64,000 bases of DNA from Agapanthus africanus (taxonomy: Eukaryota > Streptophyta > Magnoliopsida > Asparagales > Amaryllidaceae). Under the pieces are notes generated by a model that made no database searches, was not told where the DNA came from, and was given only the letters and a program-made list of their open reading frames with translations. This document shows, in pieces, positions 11,498 through 22,888 of this stretch (within the stretch, counting starts at the first letter, position 1; every line of letters starts with the position of its first letter). The stretch lies in the NCBI GenBank assembly GCA_030015575.1, contig CM057338.1:633632189-633696188 (forward strand), written 5' to 3'. The position numbers and the translations under genes were made by a program.

Positions 11498-13723
11498 TGT
11501 AAGTGCACGGCGGCGCCCCGGCCGTCAATCCGACGGCCAAATGCGGAAGCGGTGATAAACTTTAATTTTGCGAACTTAGCAAACCGGCACCACCGCGCAC
11601 TAAACCCCGGATCGGGCCATTAAACTAGATCTAGCTAACAACCAGACGGGTTAGAGATATACCGAGTGATCCGAGTCCTCCGGTCTTCTCGTCGTCGTCC
11701 CGATCTCTCGCGGAATGTCCGGTCTCCATCTCCTCGCCGGAAGGGCACCACGTCGCCTGCATCTTTTACGGGCTCCCACCTCAATACCGAGGCAACTCGG
11801 GCGCGAAGTTGGCTGGCCGACGCGTCCAAGATTTGCTGTAGAAAGTGTAGTGTAGAGGCTATGTCTCATTTGGGGTTTTGTTGCCATTTGAAGATGATGG
11901 AGGAAACAAGATACGGAAAAATGGTGCTTGCATTTTTCCTAGTATGAAATGAGATCAAGAAAAATCCCACAAGCTCAAAATGAAACTCTCTCATATTTTT
12001 CTCACAAGTGTAGCCCTCTCTCATAAGTAAGAATGGTGGAGGAATGATATATCAATCCATAACAAGAAGGGAGGTGAGTGTAGGAAAAAGTGGAGGGTGA
12101 CCCCTTGCTAAAAGGAAAACCACTCATCAAACCCTTAATCAACCCATATCCTATCAAATCTCATTAATGCAAAAACCATCATGAAAAAGCAAAGATGCTT
12201 ATCCTATCATAATGAATACATTTGCAAGAAACCCCCTCCACAAATGTTATTTGCACAATTGCAAATAACCCCCTCCATCGGAAAAGTCCGGCCGGGAAAG
12301 AACAAAGGAAAACCGGCCGGAATGGAATGCAAAATGGCAACTCCAGAAAACTGGTCCCGTAATAAATTACAGGAAAACCCCGATACTGTGCATACACACC
12401 CGCATCTGTATTCCGACCGGATACAAATGCAATGAGACAAAATCTACACTGTACTATACTAGAATCCGGCTTAAACCAAAGCCGGCTAGTAAAATCCGTT
12501 CGATCCTGATCCGTTCAATATCGCACGTATCTGATCGAACCGTGCCATATAACCATACGGCCTCTAGTACTAACCGTCCGATCCTGATCCGTGCAATACC
12601 GCACGTATCTGATCGGACCCTGCCATATCTCCATACGGCCTCTACAGCATTTCGCCTGAAAGCTTGAGTAACTGCAAGTGTGGTGGACTCTAAAAACTCG
12701 TAAATACTATGGCTGTGGATTTAACCACTAGCACGTCAGAGGTATGAGCCATACGTGACGGGCCACCAGCTATTGACCAAAAGGGACATCGATGAGCGAA
12801 CTCATCCTGACACCCTACTGAGCCTGTCAGTGACAATATCCGCACAGTCCGGTCCGTTCGTCTATGAGCATCGCATGGCGGGCCTAGGGGGTTGGTAAAA
12901 GTCAGACCCCCAAAAGCGGTACAAGTCGTGTCGGAGTGTAGCCCAGAACACCCTGAGATACTACTGGAATACCTACCAGTAAATCTCCTGCCTTGGCCAA
13001 GGACTTCGTGTAATGGCTCTCCTAGACACAGCGCGACCTCACCCCCAATACCGGGAGAGACGAACCCCTGAAGATCCGCTCACTGCCTCCATGTGGCTCG
13101 GGACTGTACCCAACTAAAACCTGTTTGCACGACTCCTTTGAGCCGTGGTAGGGTAGTAATCAAAGCACAGTGGGAACTCACACGAGACAAATGACGATCC
13201 CCAGGTCGATGAACTAACCTGTACACATGTCACTAGGGAACTGCTATCTGACGTCAGGTATAAGACCAACTAGCATGTTCCCGGCGAGTCCTGTCCGGTG
13301 TACTCATAACCCAATGAGCACCTGTATACATCTTAGGTGAACCAACTGACACCAGTGGCTTGTGAGACCGGCCACCGCCCTTCGTCGGGGTCTCGACTGT
13401 ATACACTAGTCTACTCTGGAGAAACGATGCCCTGTCTCGAATCTCCCATGACTAGGGACCTTTTAAGGATGTGCTTATAGACTCCAGCTCTCACTTATAT
13501 GATCGCCCTCATACTGCTGGCAGTCAAGCAAGAATCCTAGGGGCTCTATCAACGTGTAACAGCGACCTGTCAGGTCACCTAAAGCAGTACACGATGATAA
13601 AGGTAAACCAGATAGCATACTATCATTTCGAGTAAGACTGTCCTACCGGGATAGTCCTCCCTCAATCATTGCAATCACGTGCCTGTGATCCAATAATCGA
13701 CTCTGAGGGCACTATCTCCAACA
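11498..13723 (-). repeat. E3 5' LTR
   Basis: Same 2,226-bp length as the 3' LTR at 3554-5779, with the terminal TGTAAG...CCAACA on the plus strand. It abuts the primer-binding site on its left and the GTTCG target duplication on its right. Confidence 0.93.
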
Positions 13724-13801
13724 GTTCGGCACGTCTAATTTTTTGAATTGGGCATGGTTGATGCCTTGTAGAACCTTGTGACAGTGCCTAGCAACCCTAC
13801 A

Positions 13802-14366
13802 GTACCTCAATGTCATTTGTTGCGATTTCCGTTTTGTGATTCGAGTATCACGCTTATATCGCTTGGATTTGAGTTTTGATGATTGATCTTTATTATATTG
13901 TTTTCGTGCACCATGGCTGCACCTACTGGGTATTACATTTTTGTGCATGGTTATTACACTTGATATGTGTTTTATACACCGTTGTGTTGGTTTATGATTT
14001 GTGTATATCTATCGCACTTGATATTGATTTTGTGCCTTGGCTGCACATGTTTATGATTTCGTGGATTTCATACAGTTGATTTGATTTTGTGTGGGTGGTA
14101 TACACTCGATTTGATTCTGCACTCGGTATAGCTTATATGTGCTTGCAGTGCATTGATATGTGTTTTGTGCATGCATTTGCACACGTTTATGATTTCATAC
14201 ACCTTGGTACACTCGGTGTTGCTGTTTACGCATTTGAGTTATTGATTGGTATTTTATGCACACCGGTGCACTCGATTTTGGATTTTCAATCGTGCATTCT
14301 AGTTGCACTGGATTGAGGATTTCGTGCACTCTAGGTGCACTTCACATTGTTGTCATGCACACCCGT
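13802..14366. repeat. degenerate GTGCAC-rich repeat tract
   Basis: From about 13880 short imperfect units recur: GTGCAC or TATACAC, then TTGATTTGATTTTG or CTCGATTTTGGATTT. The tract is interrupted by E1 at 14367 and resumes at 33703. A 75-codon open frame at 14089-14316 reflects the repetition. The origin is not recognised. Positions 14362-14366 are the CCCGT target duplication of E1. Confidence 0.65.
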
Positions 14367-16570
14367 TGTAGGGTTACTAGGCACTCTAAGAAGGTTCTAC
14401 AAGGCATCAACCATGCCCGAGTCAAATTTTAGCCGTGCCAAATAACTCTAGACTAGATCTTTGCTAGATAATTAGGGTAAGACATGCAAGTTAAACTCTT
14501 TAACACTAAGTGAATATAAAATACAACCTTTGTAGATCGGTCTTTCACTTCCAAAGCTCCTTGTTGTAGTCCCTTCGCTGCAATCATCGAACACCCGGAC
14601 TCTCGGACAGCTCCATGAGAAGAGGCAACGGTATTGCTTGAAGTCTTCGAGGCCGAAGATGATCTACGTCGAGGGAATACGAACTCATGCTTCTACTTCA
14701 CTAACCAAAGAATTAGTGAAGCAAACACCCTAAACTAAAGTGCTAGTCTAGTATAGGATGGTGAAATAGGAAATGGGTACACTTTAGAATTTCTTTTCTC
14801 ACATTGTTTCTCTCTCTTTTTCAAACCCTAGAAAGAAAATCAAGGAGGAAGAAGATGAGCTCAAAATGAATATGAAAACTAATCAAGAGAGAGGAAGAGC
14901 TAACCATGGTGAGTGAGTATCATATACTAACTCATGTAGTGACATTACCATGGCTAATTATAGTGGTTAAGTTAACTAATATCTTAAGTAAAACAAAACT
15001 AGTGGACTAAGTCAATGCAACAATAAGCTTCATGAAGCTTCATGCATGTGAGCTCATTATCCATTTGTTTTAGAATTACTTTAGATATAAAAACCCTACC
15101 AATATAATTAGTATGGTGTATGTCTCATACACCCATGATAGTTGTAACAACAACCATGATACAAAAATATGAACACAAATAAATATATATCACATATATA
15201 TTAAGTTGTGCACAAGTGAGAAAAATAAATGCTTAAGTGAACCAATGTTAGTTAATGTAAATTAGTATATCACATATACAATTATACACTAAATTATTAA
15301 ATCAACACTTGACTTAATAATCCGGTTATATCACATATAACCGATTAACACAAAATGTACCAACTTATCGAATCAACACTTGATTCGATAACCCGGCTAT
15401 ATCTCATATAACCGGCCAATACAATAGTCGCGAGAATAGAATACGGTATCACATACTCGCATTATTCTCGGTCCCGCACATATCACATATGCGCTCCTAT
15501 TTCATTTTTCCTGAGCCAGTATAACCTCTATGTAGGACTCTAAAGACTCGTCAATACGCCGGCAGTAGGTGATGATCATATCAAGCACCCACAAGCCATC
15601 AGCGGTACTAGCTGGACGTAACGGCTACCCGGGTATTGAGCGATCAGAAGATCAGCAAGCAAACCCGCTCTAACTCCTGCAAAAAGCCTAACAGTGACAC
15701 AACCGTACAGTCCGGTCTCCTCGTCTGATATGTCGCATATCAAGTCTAGGGGTGGTAAACGTCAGACCCCAATAACTGATTAGTCATGCCGAAATGAGGC
15801 TCATAACGGGTCGAGAAACTACTGGTAACACTTACCATTAAATCTCTAAACCAGCCCTGGCAGGGGACGTCCATGTTATGGCCAATCGAGCATAGCGCAA
15901 CATCAACCCCCAATACCGGGAGAGATAAAACCCCTCCTATCGCTCATTGCCTCTATGTGACTCGGGACTGTACCCAAAAACCACCGTTTTGCATGCCCAC
16001 TTGGACGTGGTAAGATGGAAATCAAAGCACAGTGGGAATCACACAAGACTCTATGACGATCTCGGGTCTACAGACTAACCTGTACCAGTGTCACTAGAGA
16101 ACTGCCATCTGACGTAAGGTATAATACCATCTAGGAGTTCTCGGCGAGTCTGTCCAGTGTACCCAGTCTCCACTGAGCACCCGTATATCATCTCTGATGT
16201 CAAACACCAATGGATATGGGATCATCCATCGCCCATCTGTATGGGTCGCGAAGGTATACGCTAGTCTACTCTGATATATCGATGCCCCGTCTCGGTACAC
16301 CCACGGCTAGGGACCTTGAAGGATGTACTTATGGACTGCCATGTCCCCACTAGTATGATCCGCATCATAGTCCAGGTAGTCAAGTACACATCCTAAGGGC
16401 TTTACCAACATGTAACAGAGAGACAATCAGCGTATATGTTAAGGTAAAGAGTAACCAGATAGCATACTATCATGTCGAGCAAGAAAGTCCTCCCTATATA
16501 TGTCCAAGCATCCACTACAATATACATCTCATGTATAGTAATGGCCTCTAGGGCATACATATAACTAACA
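14367..16570 (-). repeat. E1 3' LTR
   Basis: 2,204 bp, TGTAGGGTTACTAG ... ATAACTAACA on the plus strand. It matches the split LTR at 1417-13801 in reverse complement, and the LTRs of E2 and E6. Confidence 0.93.
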
Positions 16571-16590
16571 ATCTCCCACTTGCACTAGGG
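16571..16590 (-). other. E1 polypurine tract
   Basis: Reverse complement CCTAGTGCAAGTGGGAGAT plus one base directly abuts the LTR, as in E2, E5 and E6. Confidence 0.88.
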
Positions 16591-19506
16591 CCATCTGATA
16601 ACAGTGGTTGTAGTATCTCATACTCAACCATCCCATAATAGTCTCTCTCTAGGAAAAAGCCTTTGTGAGTGGATCCGCCGTGTTGTCCTCTGAGTCTACT
16701 CTCCTAACCTTGATCTCCTGGAGATCAACCATCTCCATGATCAGGTGACACTGCCTTTGAATATGTCTGGATCACTGATGGGACGGGCATTCCTAGGCAA
16801 AAGCCACAACTCCATTGTCACACAATGGTAGGAACGAAGTTCATCTCATGAACTAATATACACCCAGACTGCCTCTTTGGTAGTATCTTTGGTAGCGATG
16901 TATCCAGCCTTTATCGTCTAGTATGCCACGGTATCTAGCTTGGAACTCTTCCAACATACCATCCCTATACTGAGGGTAAAGAAAATGCCTGTAACTGACA
17001 TTCAGTCGTCCTTATCACCCTGGAACCCTTCCATTGATTCTCCCCAGGATCGATTGATACCATCTTACTACAACTAGTGAGAATCCTAACATCCATTTAC
17101 ATCTATCTCATAGATCAAAAACCTAGGATTTAGTGAGTATCACTTTGATCCTATATTGAGAATCATTGTGATAAGCGGAGATTGACTAAGCGTAGCATAT
17201 TAAACTCCTTTCCTATCAAGAGTATGTCATCCACGTACTCTACGAAGATCACCCACATACTCCCTACTACCTTTTTGTATATACAAGAATCATCTACCAT
17301 TTTGATGAAGTCAAACTGTTTGACTACCACATCAAAACAAACATTCCAACTCCGCGATGCCTGCTTTATCACATAAAACATCTTGCACACGTTTCCGCTG
17401 CTCCCACTGTCTACGAAGCCCTCTAGCTGTGTACTTATAGACGATCTCTTCTAAAACATCATTTAGAAAAGAAGTCATGACACCCAACCGCCAGATATCG
17501 TAGTCATGGTATGTAGCCGTAGCAAGTAAGATCTAGATGGACTTAAGCATAGCTACTTAGAAAAGGTTTCATCATAATCCATACCTGGTCAATGATGCAA
17601 ACCTTTAACAAGTCTAACTTTGAAAGTCTCAACTTTTCCATGTACACCAAGTAATCTTCTCAAGATATACTTTCTCCTGATGGGGATTTAACCCTTCAGA
17701 TAAAGCAACCAAAGTCCATACTTTGTTGGTGTATAAAGATTCCATCTCAGATCGCTAAGCATCCAGCCATTCTTACAGAGTCCCACTCCTGATGGTCTGC
17801 TCGAAACTAGTTGGGTCATCATCTCATGATGCAATCCTCGCTCCCACTGTCATAGAGAAACCGAAGTATCTCTCAGGTGGGTGAGAAACCCTACTAGATC
17901 GGCGGAGAGGTTGAGGTTCGCTGGTTACTATTGAATCTTTTGGATCTATCAAATCATCAGCTGCAGTTTGTATAGCTGGAACTCCTTCCAGTTCTACCTC
18001 ATGTCCACTAATTTCTTCATAAGAAATTACCTTTCATAAAAGTAACATGCTGAGAAACAAAACATCTTTTGTTCCTCGGTTAGGTAGAAGATATTCCCTC
18101 GCGAATGCTTGGGATATCCAACAAACTTCTACAGAACCGACTTTGTCTCGAGTTTGTCCGGATTATGCTTTTAGACATAGGCTGGACAACCCCAAATCTT
18201 AACTAACTTAAGAGATGGGCTCTTCCCTTTCCATATCTCATATGAAGTGGTAGGCAACTGATTTGATCGGAACCCTATTCAATAGGTATGCAACTTCTCC
18301 AGTGCATAACTCCCAAAAGGAAATAGGTAACTCAGTAGTACTCATCATAGAGAACACCTTATCACATAGGGTGTGATTGCTCCGCCCCGATACACCGACG
18401 TGCTGTGGTGTATACGGAGGAGTAATGTTGAGAGAGAATCTCATTCTCCTTTAGAATAGTCCGGGAATTCCGTGCTCAAGTATTCTCCTCTTTGATCACA
18501 TCAAAGGACATAATACTCATACCCGTTTTGGTTCTTTACTTCTAACTTATATTCTGTGAATATCTCAAAAGCTTCGGACTTGTGTTCTAACAGGAACATA
18601 TGTCTGAATCTTGAGAGATCATCAGAGAATGTAATGAAGTACAAAGAACCGGTCTTGGCATGTGTAGACAGGGGACCTACATACATCAACATGTATCATC
18701 CCAAGAGTTCACTAACTCTTTCTCTGTTTCCAATAAACGGAGCTGTGGTCATCTTATCTCTGTGACATGACCGGCAAGTTTCACAAGATGTAAATTTAAA
18801 CTAATTTAAATATGCATCTTTATGTAATTTCAGCTAGTCGGGTCGCATTGATATGACCTAGTCTACAATACCTCAAGAAGGATTCGTTCATTTCTGAACT
18901 CTTCCTCTTGTGCGTGTTCTGTACGTTAAGAACTGTGGTTTGATTTAGAATATCTATGCTTTTAGATAACGTGCCTGAACCGATCAACTCTTGATATAGG
19001 AAATGTTCAAAACATTATCCAACAATACAAAATTATATCATTTCTTTACTAATAAAGAGACTGATATGATGTTGTATATCAGGTTCGGTATCTAATAACA
19101 TTCGTTCAGAATCAATGTCTTCTGGTAATACAGGGTGATAGTGACAAACAGACTTGGCTGCAACACTTGCACCGTTTTCTATCTCATGAAACTTATCACC
19201 CTTTCTCAGTTCTCTGCCTATCTGTAGCCCATGTAACAGATTACATATGCGGGATCCTGATCCGGTATCTCATACCCAGGACGTAAAGGATACTGAGAAA
19301 CCGTTCTCTGTAATGAACACACCCGAAGATGATGCATCAGCATGCACTTTCTTCGTTTGGGCGGCACGGGAATTCTAGTAATCCCCTATTTCCTGCTCTG
19401 TCTTATAACAATTATAAGTTGGAGCGGGACCAACGTTCCCCAGCTCAGTATAACAAGTGGGTTCGGTCAATACATCCGTATTATTATCTTGATTAAGGCG
19501 TGACAT
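16591..19506 (-). pseudogene. E1 capsid-less gag and decayed pol
   Basis: A start codon at 19506 begins MSRLNQDNN, then about 79 codons lead to the protease aspartate, against about 225-300 in E5 and E4. The capsid region and zinc knuckle are therefore absent. The protease is interrupted: the codon before DTG is TGA (19272-19270). Integrase core fragments (18692-18501, 18444-18238) and a reverse-transcriptase fragment with YVDD (17390-17163) remain. The fragment before the second integrase aspartate ends in a stop after YYVL, a lesion also present in E2. RNase H is patchy at about 17100-16600. No product can be made as a polyprotein. Confidence 0.85.
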
Positions 19507-19963
19507 GGTCGCTACCTGGAGAGAGAGAGAGAGAGAGAAGAAAACACTCTGCGTGCGCTCTTGCAAGATCAGATTGGTTATTATTTTATCTAATCAGGAT
19601 GGCTCCCACTGTTTTTATCAAATCTTCCTTCAAACCTTAAAAGGAAAGACTAGCCGGGATTAATTACACCCTATAATTTCGCCAATCTTTCAGCCAGGCC
19701 AGTGTCGGTACTTTGAGGGAGGTTCCCCGTGCTTTCGCACGGACCTAATTAAAATAAACTTCGTTTTCCCAGAGGCATAACCCCGTTGACACCTTTCTAG
19801 ATACCTACTTGATCGGCTAATTGTAATGTGTAAAACTCTCCCAGGAGTAACAATTACTCGCAGTGGGTATCGGGATCCAACTATCTCATAGAAGGTATGC
19901 AATCTTATTGCAAATTTCAACACTTGAAATTCCCGATAATTTTGCCCCGAACGATCTATGACC

Positions 19964-20152
19964 TTGACAACGTCAACAAACCATAGACCGTAAGTCAAGT
20001 TCAACCCGTCATTTCTTGATTGAATCAAACCTACCCGCACGACCCTTGACAAGGTCAACAAGGCCGTACGACTACCCTAATCCAATCTGCATCATATGCA
20101 TAAACAGATAAATACTGGTCAGCTACCGCACACTACGCCTTGACAAGGTCAA
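19964..20152 (-). other. E1 triple leader dyad
   Basis: TTGACAACGTCAA at 19964-19976, TTGACAAGGTCAA at 20046-20058 and again at 20140-20152. Arms TTGAC/GTCAA are perfect palindromic arms around AAC or AAG. Spacing is 82 and 94 bp. Confidence 0.85.
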
Positions 20153-20302
20153 CAAACGCAACACGAATACTAAGCAGGACTTATCTGAAATGACGGAGGG
20201 CTACGACAGGTTTTTCTGAAAACCTATTGCTTAATGAACTTGATACCGTTGTAGAATCAAATGATTTTAAAATGGAGTGTTTTTGAGGCTTTTCCTAGTT
20301 TC

Positions 20303-20548
20303 GCTAAAGAGGTCACTCCCGGTGAAGGGATCTCAGCTCTTTCCTCGTCGAATGAGGTGCAGAATATATCATACATATTACTGTGCAAAGCAAGAACTAG
20401 AAAAGCAATCAAAAGACAAAACCGAGGGCTGTAGTATCTGCCAGTCATTGCTAAAGGGGTCACTCCCGGTGAAGAGATCTCGGCCCTTTCCTTATCGAAT
20501 AAGGTGCAGGATATTCTACAAGGAACACCGCGATGCAAAGCAAGAACT
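20303..20548 (-). repeat. E1 tandem hairpin unit (two copies)
   Basis: Copies start at 20303 and 20450, period 147 bp, around GGTCACTCCCGGTGAAG. Hairpin CCTCGTCGAATGAGG (20343-20357) in copy 1 becomes CCTTATCGAATAAGG (20490-20504) in copy 2, keeping pairing. The second hairpin is weak in copy 1 and lost in copy 2. Confidence 0.82.
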
Positions 20549-20664
20549 GTAGCTACCTGTTTTTGAAAATTCGATTCCACAACATCTTTCAGGTTTCTTT
20601 TCTTTCTTTAATCATATTAATGAAGTCCCATCATTTAAATCACCTAAACATCACAGATAGATAC

Positions 20665-22868
20665 TGTAGGGTTCCTAGGCACACTAGTGAGGTCTCACAA
20701 GGCATCAACCATGCCAATTTGAAAAATTCTAGGTGCCGAGAGACCCGACTACGGATCGTTTGCTAGAAAACTAGGCGAAAAAGCTAACTAGTTAACAATT
20801 AACTAATGGGAAACGGAAATACAACCTTTGTAGATCCGGTCCTCCACCTCCACGGCTCCGAGATGAGGTCCTCTCCGCTGTCCAAATCAAATCCGGGCTC
20901 TCGCGTCGACTTCATCGGAGAATAGGCGAGCTAGGTCGTCGATGTCCATGCCGAAGATGATCTACGTCGAAGCATCGCAAGATCAAGCTCTCACTTCACC
21001 AAGTCAAGAAACTTGTGAAGGAAACACACTCTACTACTTGGCAAGAGGTAGAGGATGAAGAAATAAGAAGTGGGTAGACTTTAGAATTGGATTTCTCACT
21101 CTAATTCTCACTTTGCCATTAAAGCTTGTGAAGCTTTTTCTTGAAGTGAAGAAGAAGAAGAAGATGAAGAATATGATAAGTTATTAAAATAGAAAAATCA
21201 AAGAATACTTATCATAATCTTAACCTTAGTTAAGTGTAGAGAATTGACTAAGGTTGGGTTGAATGGTTAGGGTTAAGGATGAGAACAAAAAGTCAACAAG
21301 TCAAAGCTTCATGAAACTTCAACTAAAAACAAAAGTAGCCACCATTCATTTATCTTCCAATTTATTCAAAATGAATAAATAAATAAGATAAATGAATAAG
21401 TAAAACCCTAATCAACAACTTAACCTTGGTTTAATTCTTTATACTTAACCAAAAAGCATGCATCATCAAACATGATACAAACATGTGCACAAAATCATAT
21501 CGCATATGCAATGCGCACACCCGAGTGAGAATATCCATTTAAAGTGAACCGATACTAGTTAATGCAAAGTAATATATCAAATATATAATTATGCATTAAA
21601 TCATTAAATCAACACTTGATTCAATGATCCGGTCATGTCGCACACAACCGACTAGTATCATTAGTAACAACTTATCGAATCAACACTTGATCCGATAACC
21701 CGGCTATATCACATATAACCGATCAATGTCACATCGCGAGAATCGAATACAGTATCACATACTCGTATTATTCTCGGTCCCGCACATATCTCATATGCGC
21801 TCCTATTTCGTTTCGCTTGAGCCAGGAAACCTCTGTGTAGGACTCTAAAGACTCGTCAATACGCCGGCAGCAGGTGATGATCATATCAAACACCCACAAG
21901 CCGCAAGCGGTCTGCTAAACGTAACGGCCACCCGGGTATTGAGCGATCTGAAGATCGACGAGCAAGCCCGCTCACACTCCAGTGAATCCGACCAGTAACA
22001 CTACCGTACAGTCCGGTCTGATCGTCTGATATGTCGCATATCTCGCCTAGGGGTGGTAAACGTCAGACCCCAATAGCTCGATAAGTCGTGTCGATATGAG
22101 GTCTATAACAATTCGAGAAACTACTGGTAACACTTACCAGTAAATCTCAGCAACCCTGGCCAGGGATTTCCTGTTATAGCCAATCGAACACAGCGCAACA
22201 TCAACTCCCTATAACGGGAGAGACGAATCCCCTCCTATCGCTCATTGCCTCCATGTGATTCGGGACTGTACCCAAAAACCACCGTTTTGCACGCCCTCTT
22301 GGACGTGGTAAGATGGAAATCAAAGCACAGTGGGAACCACACAAGACTCTATGACGATCTCGGGTCAACAGACTACTCTGTACCAGTGTCACCAGAGAAC
22401 TGCCATCTGACGTGAGGTATAATACCATCTGGGAGTTCTCGGCGAGTCCGTCCAGTGTACCCAGTCTCTACTGAGCACCCGTATATCATCTCCGATGTCA
22501 AACACCAATGGATATGGGATCATCCATCGCCCATCTGTATGGGTCGAGAAGTTATACGCTAGTCTACTCTGGTATATCGATGCCCCGTCTCGATACACCC
22601 ACGACTAGGGACTTTGAAGGATGTACTTATGGACTACCATGTCCCCACTAGTATGATCCGCATCATAGTCCAGGTAGTCAAGCACACATCCTAAGGGCTT
22701 TACCAACATGTAACAGAGAGACAAACAGTATACACGTTAAGGTAAAGATCAACTAGATACCATACTATCATGTCGAGCAAGAAAGTCCTCCCTATATATG
22801 TCCCAGCATCCACTACAATATACATCCTATGTACAGTAATGGCCTCTAGGGCATACATATAACTAACA
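20665..22868 (-). repeat. E2 3' LTR
   Basis: 2,204 bp, TGTAGGGTTCCTAGG ... ATAACTAACA on the plus strand, adjoining the polypurine tract at 22869-22888. It aligns with E1 LTRs throughout but differs more in the U5 end (20665-20960). Confidence 0.93.
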
Positions 22869-22888
22869 ATCTCCCACTTGCACTAGGG
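22869..22888 (-). other. E2 polypurine tract
   Basis: ATCTCCCACTTGCACTAGGG on plus, identical to the E1 and E6 tracts. Confidence 0.88.

Larger units (their letters stand above)
3554..13723 (-). mobile_element. E3: family-D Ty1/copia element with decayed pol
   Basis: A 10,170-bp element whose LTRs (3554-5779 and 11498-13723) are both exactly 2,226 bp. It is flanked by the 5-bp duplication GTTCG (3549-3553 and 13724-13728). Minus orientation follows from the polypurine tract inside the left LTR and the initiator-Met primer site inside the right LTR. The interior has only decayed protease, integrase, reverse transcriptase and RNase H, with no frame above about 100 codons. The LTRs differ by roughly 2 percent by eye. 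Confidence 0.93.
1417..13801 (+). mobile_element. family-A copia 3' LTR, split by element E3
   Basis: This plus-strand LTR starts TTTTAG where relatives have TGTTAG (one base changed), continues with the family-A sequence ATATGTATGCCCTAGAGGCC, and runs to 3553. After E3 it resumes at 13729 and ends CAACCCTACA at 13801. The two parts total about 2,210 bp, matching the 2,204-bp LTRs of E1 and E2. The end at 13740-13801 is the reverse complement of the left ends of E1 and E2. No 5' LTR or coding interior is present upstream. No flanking target duplication could be found. Confidence 0.88.
19507..20659 (-). other. E1 noncoding leader, gag-proximal part
   Basis: Next to gag is a pyrimidine tract on the minus strand (GA repeat 19518-19540 on plus) ending CCAG. 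Further in are three dyads and the tandem hairpin unit. The leader is interrupted by E2 at 20665 and continues at 29537. Positions 20660-20664 are the GATAC duplication. Confidence 0.8.

Noticed and set aside
13880-14366. CRISPR-like repeats
   Set aside because: Units are irregular, imperfect and without constant repeat plus unique spacer structure; the context is a plant genome.
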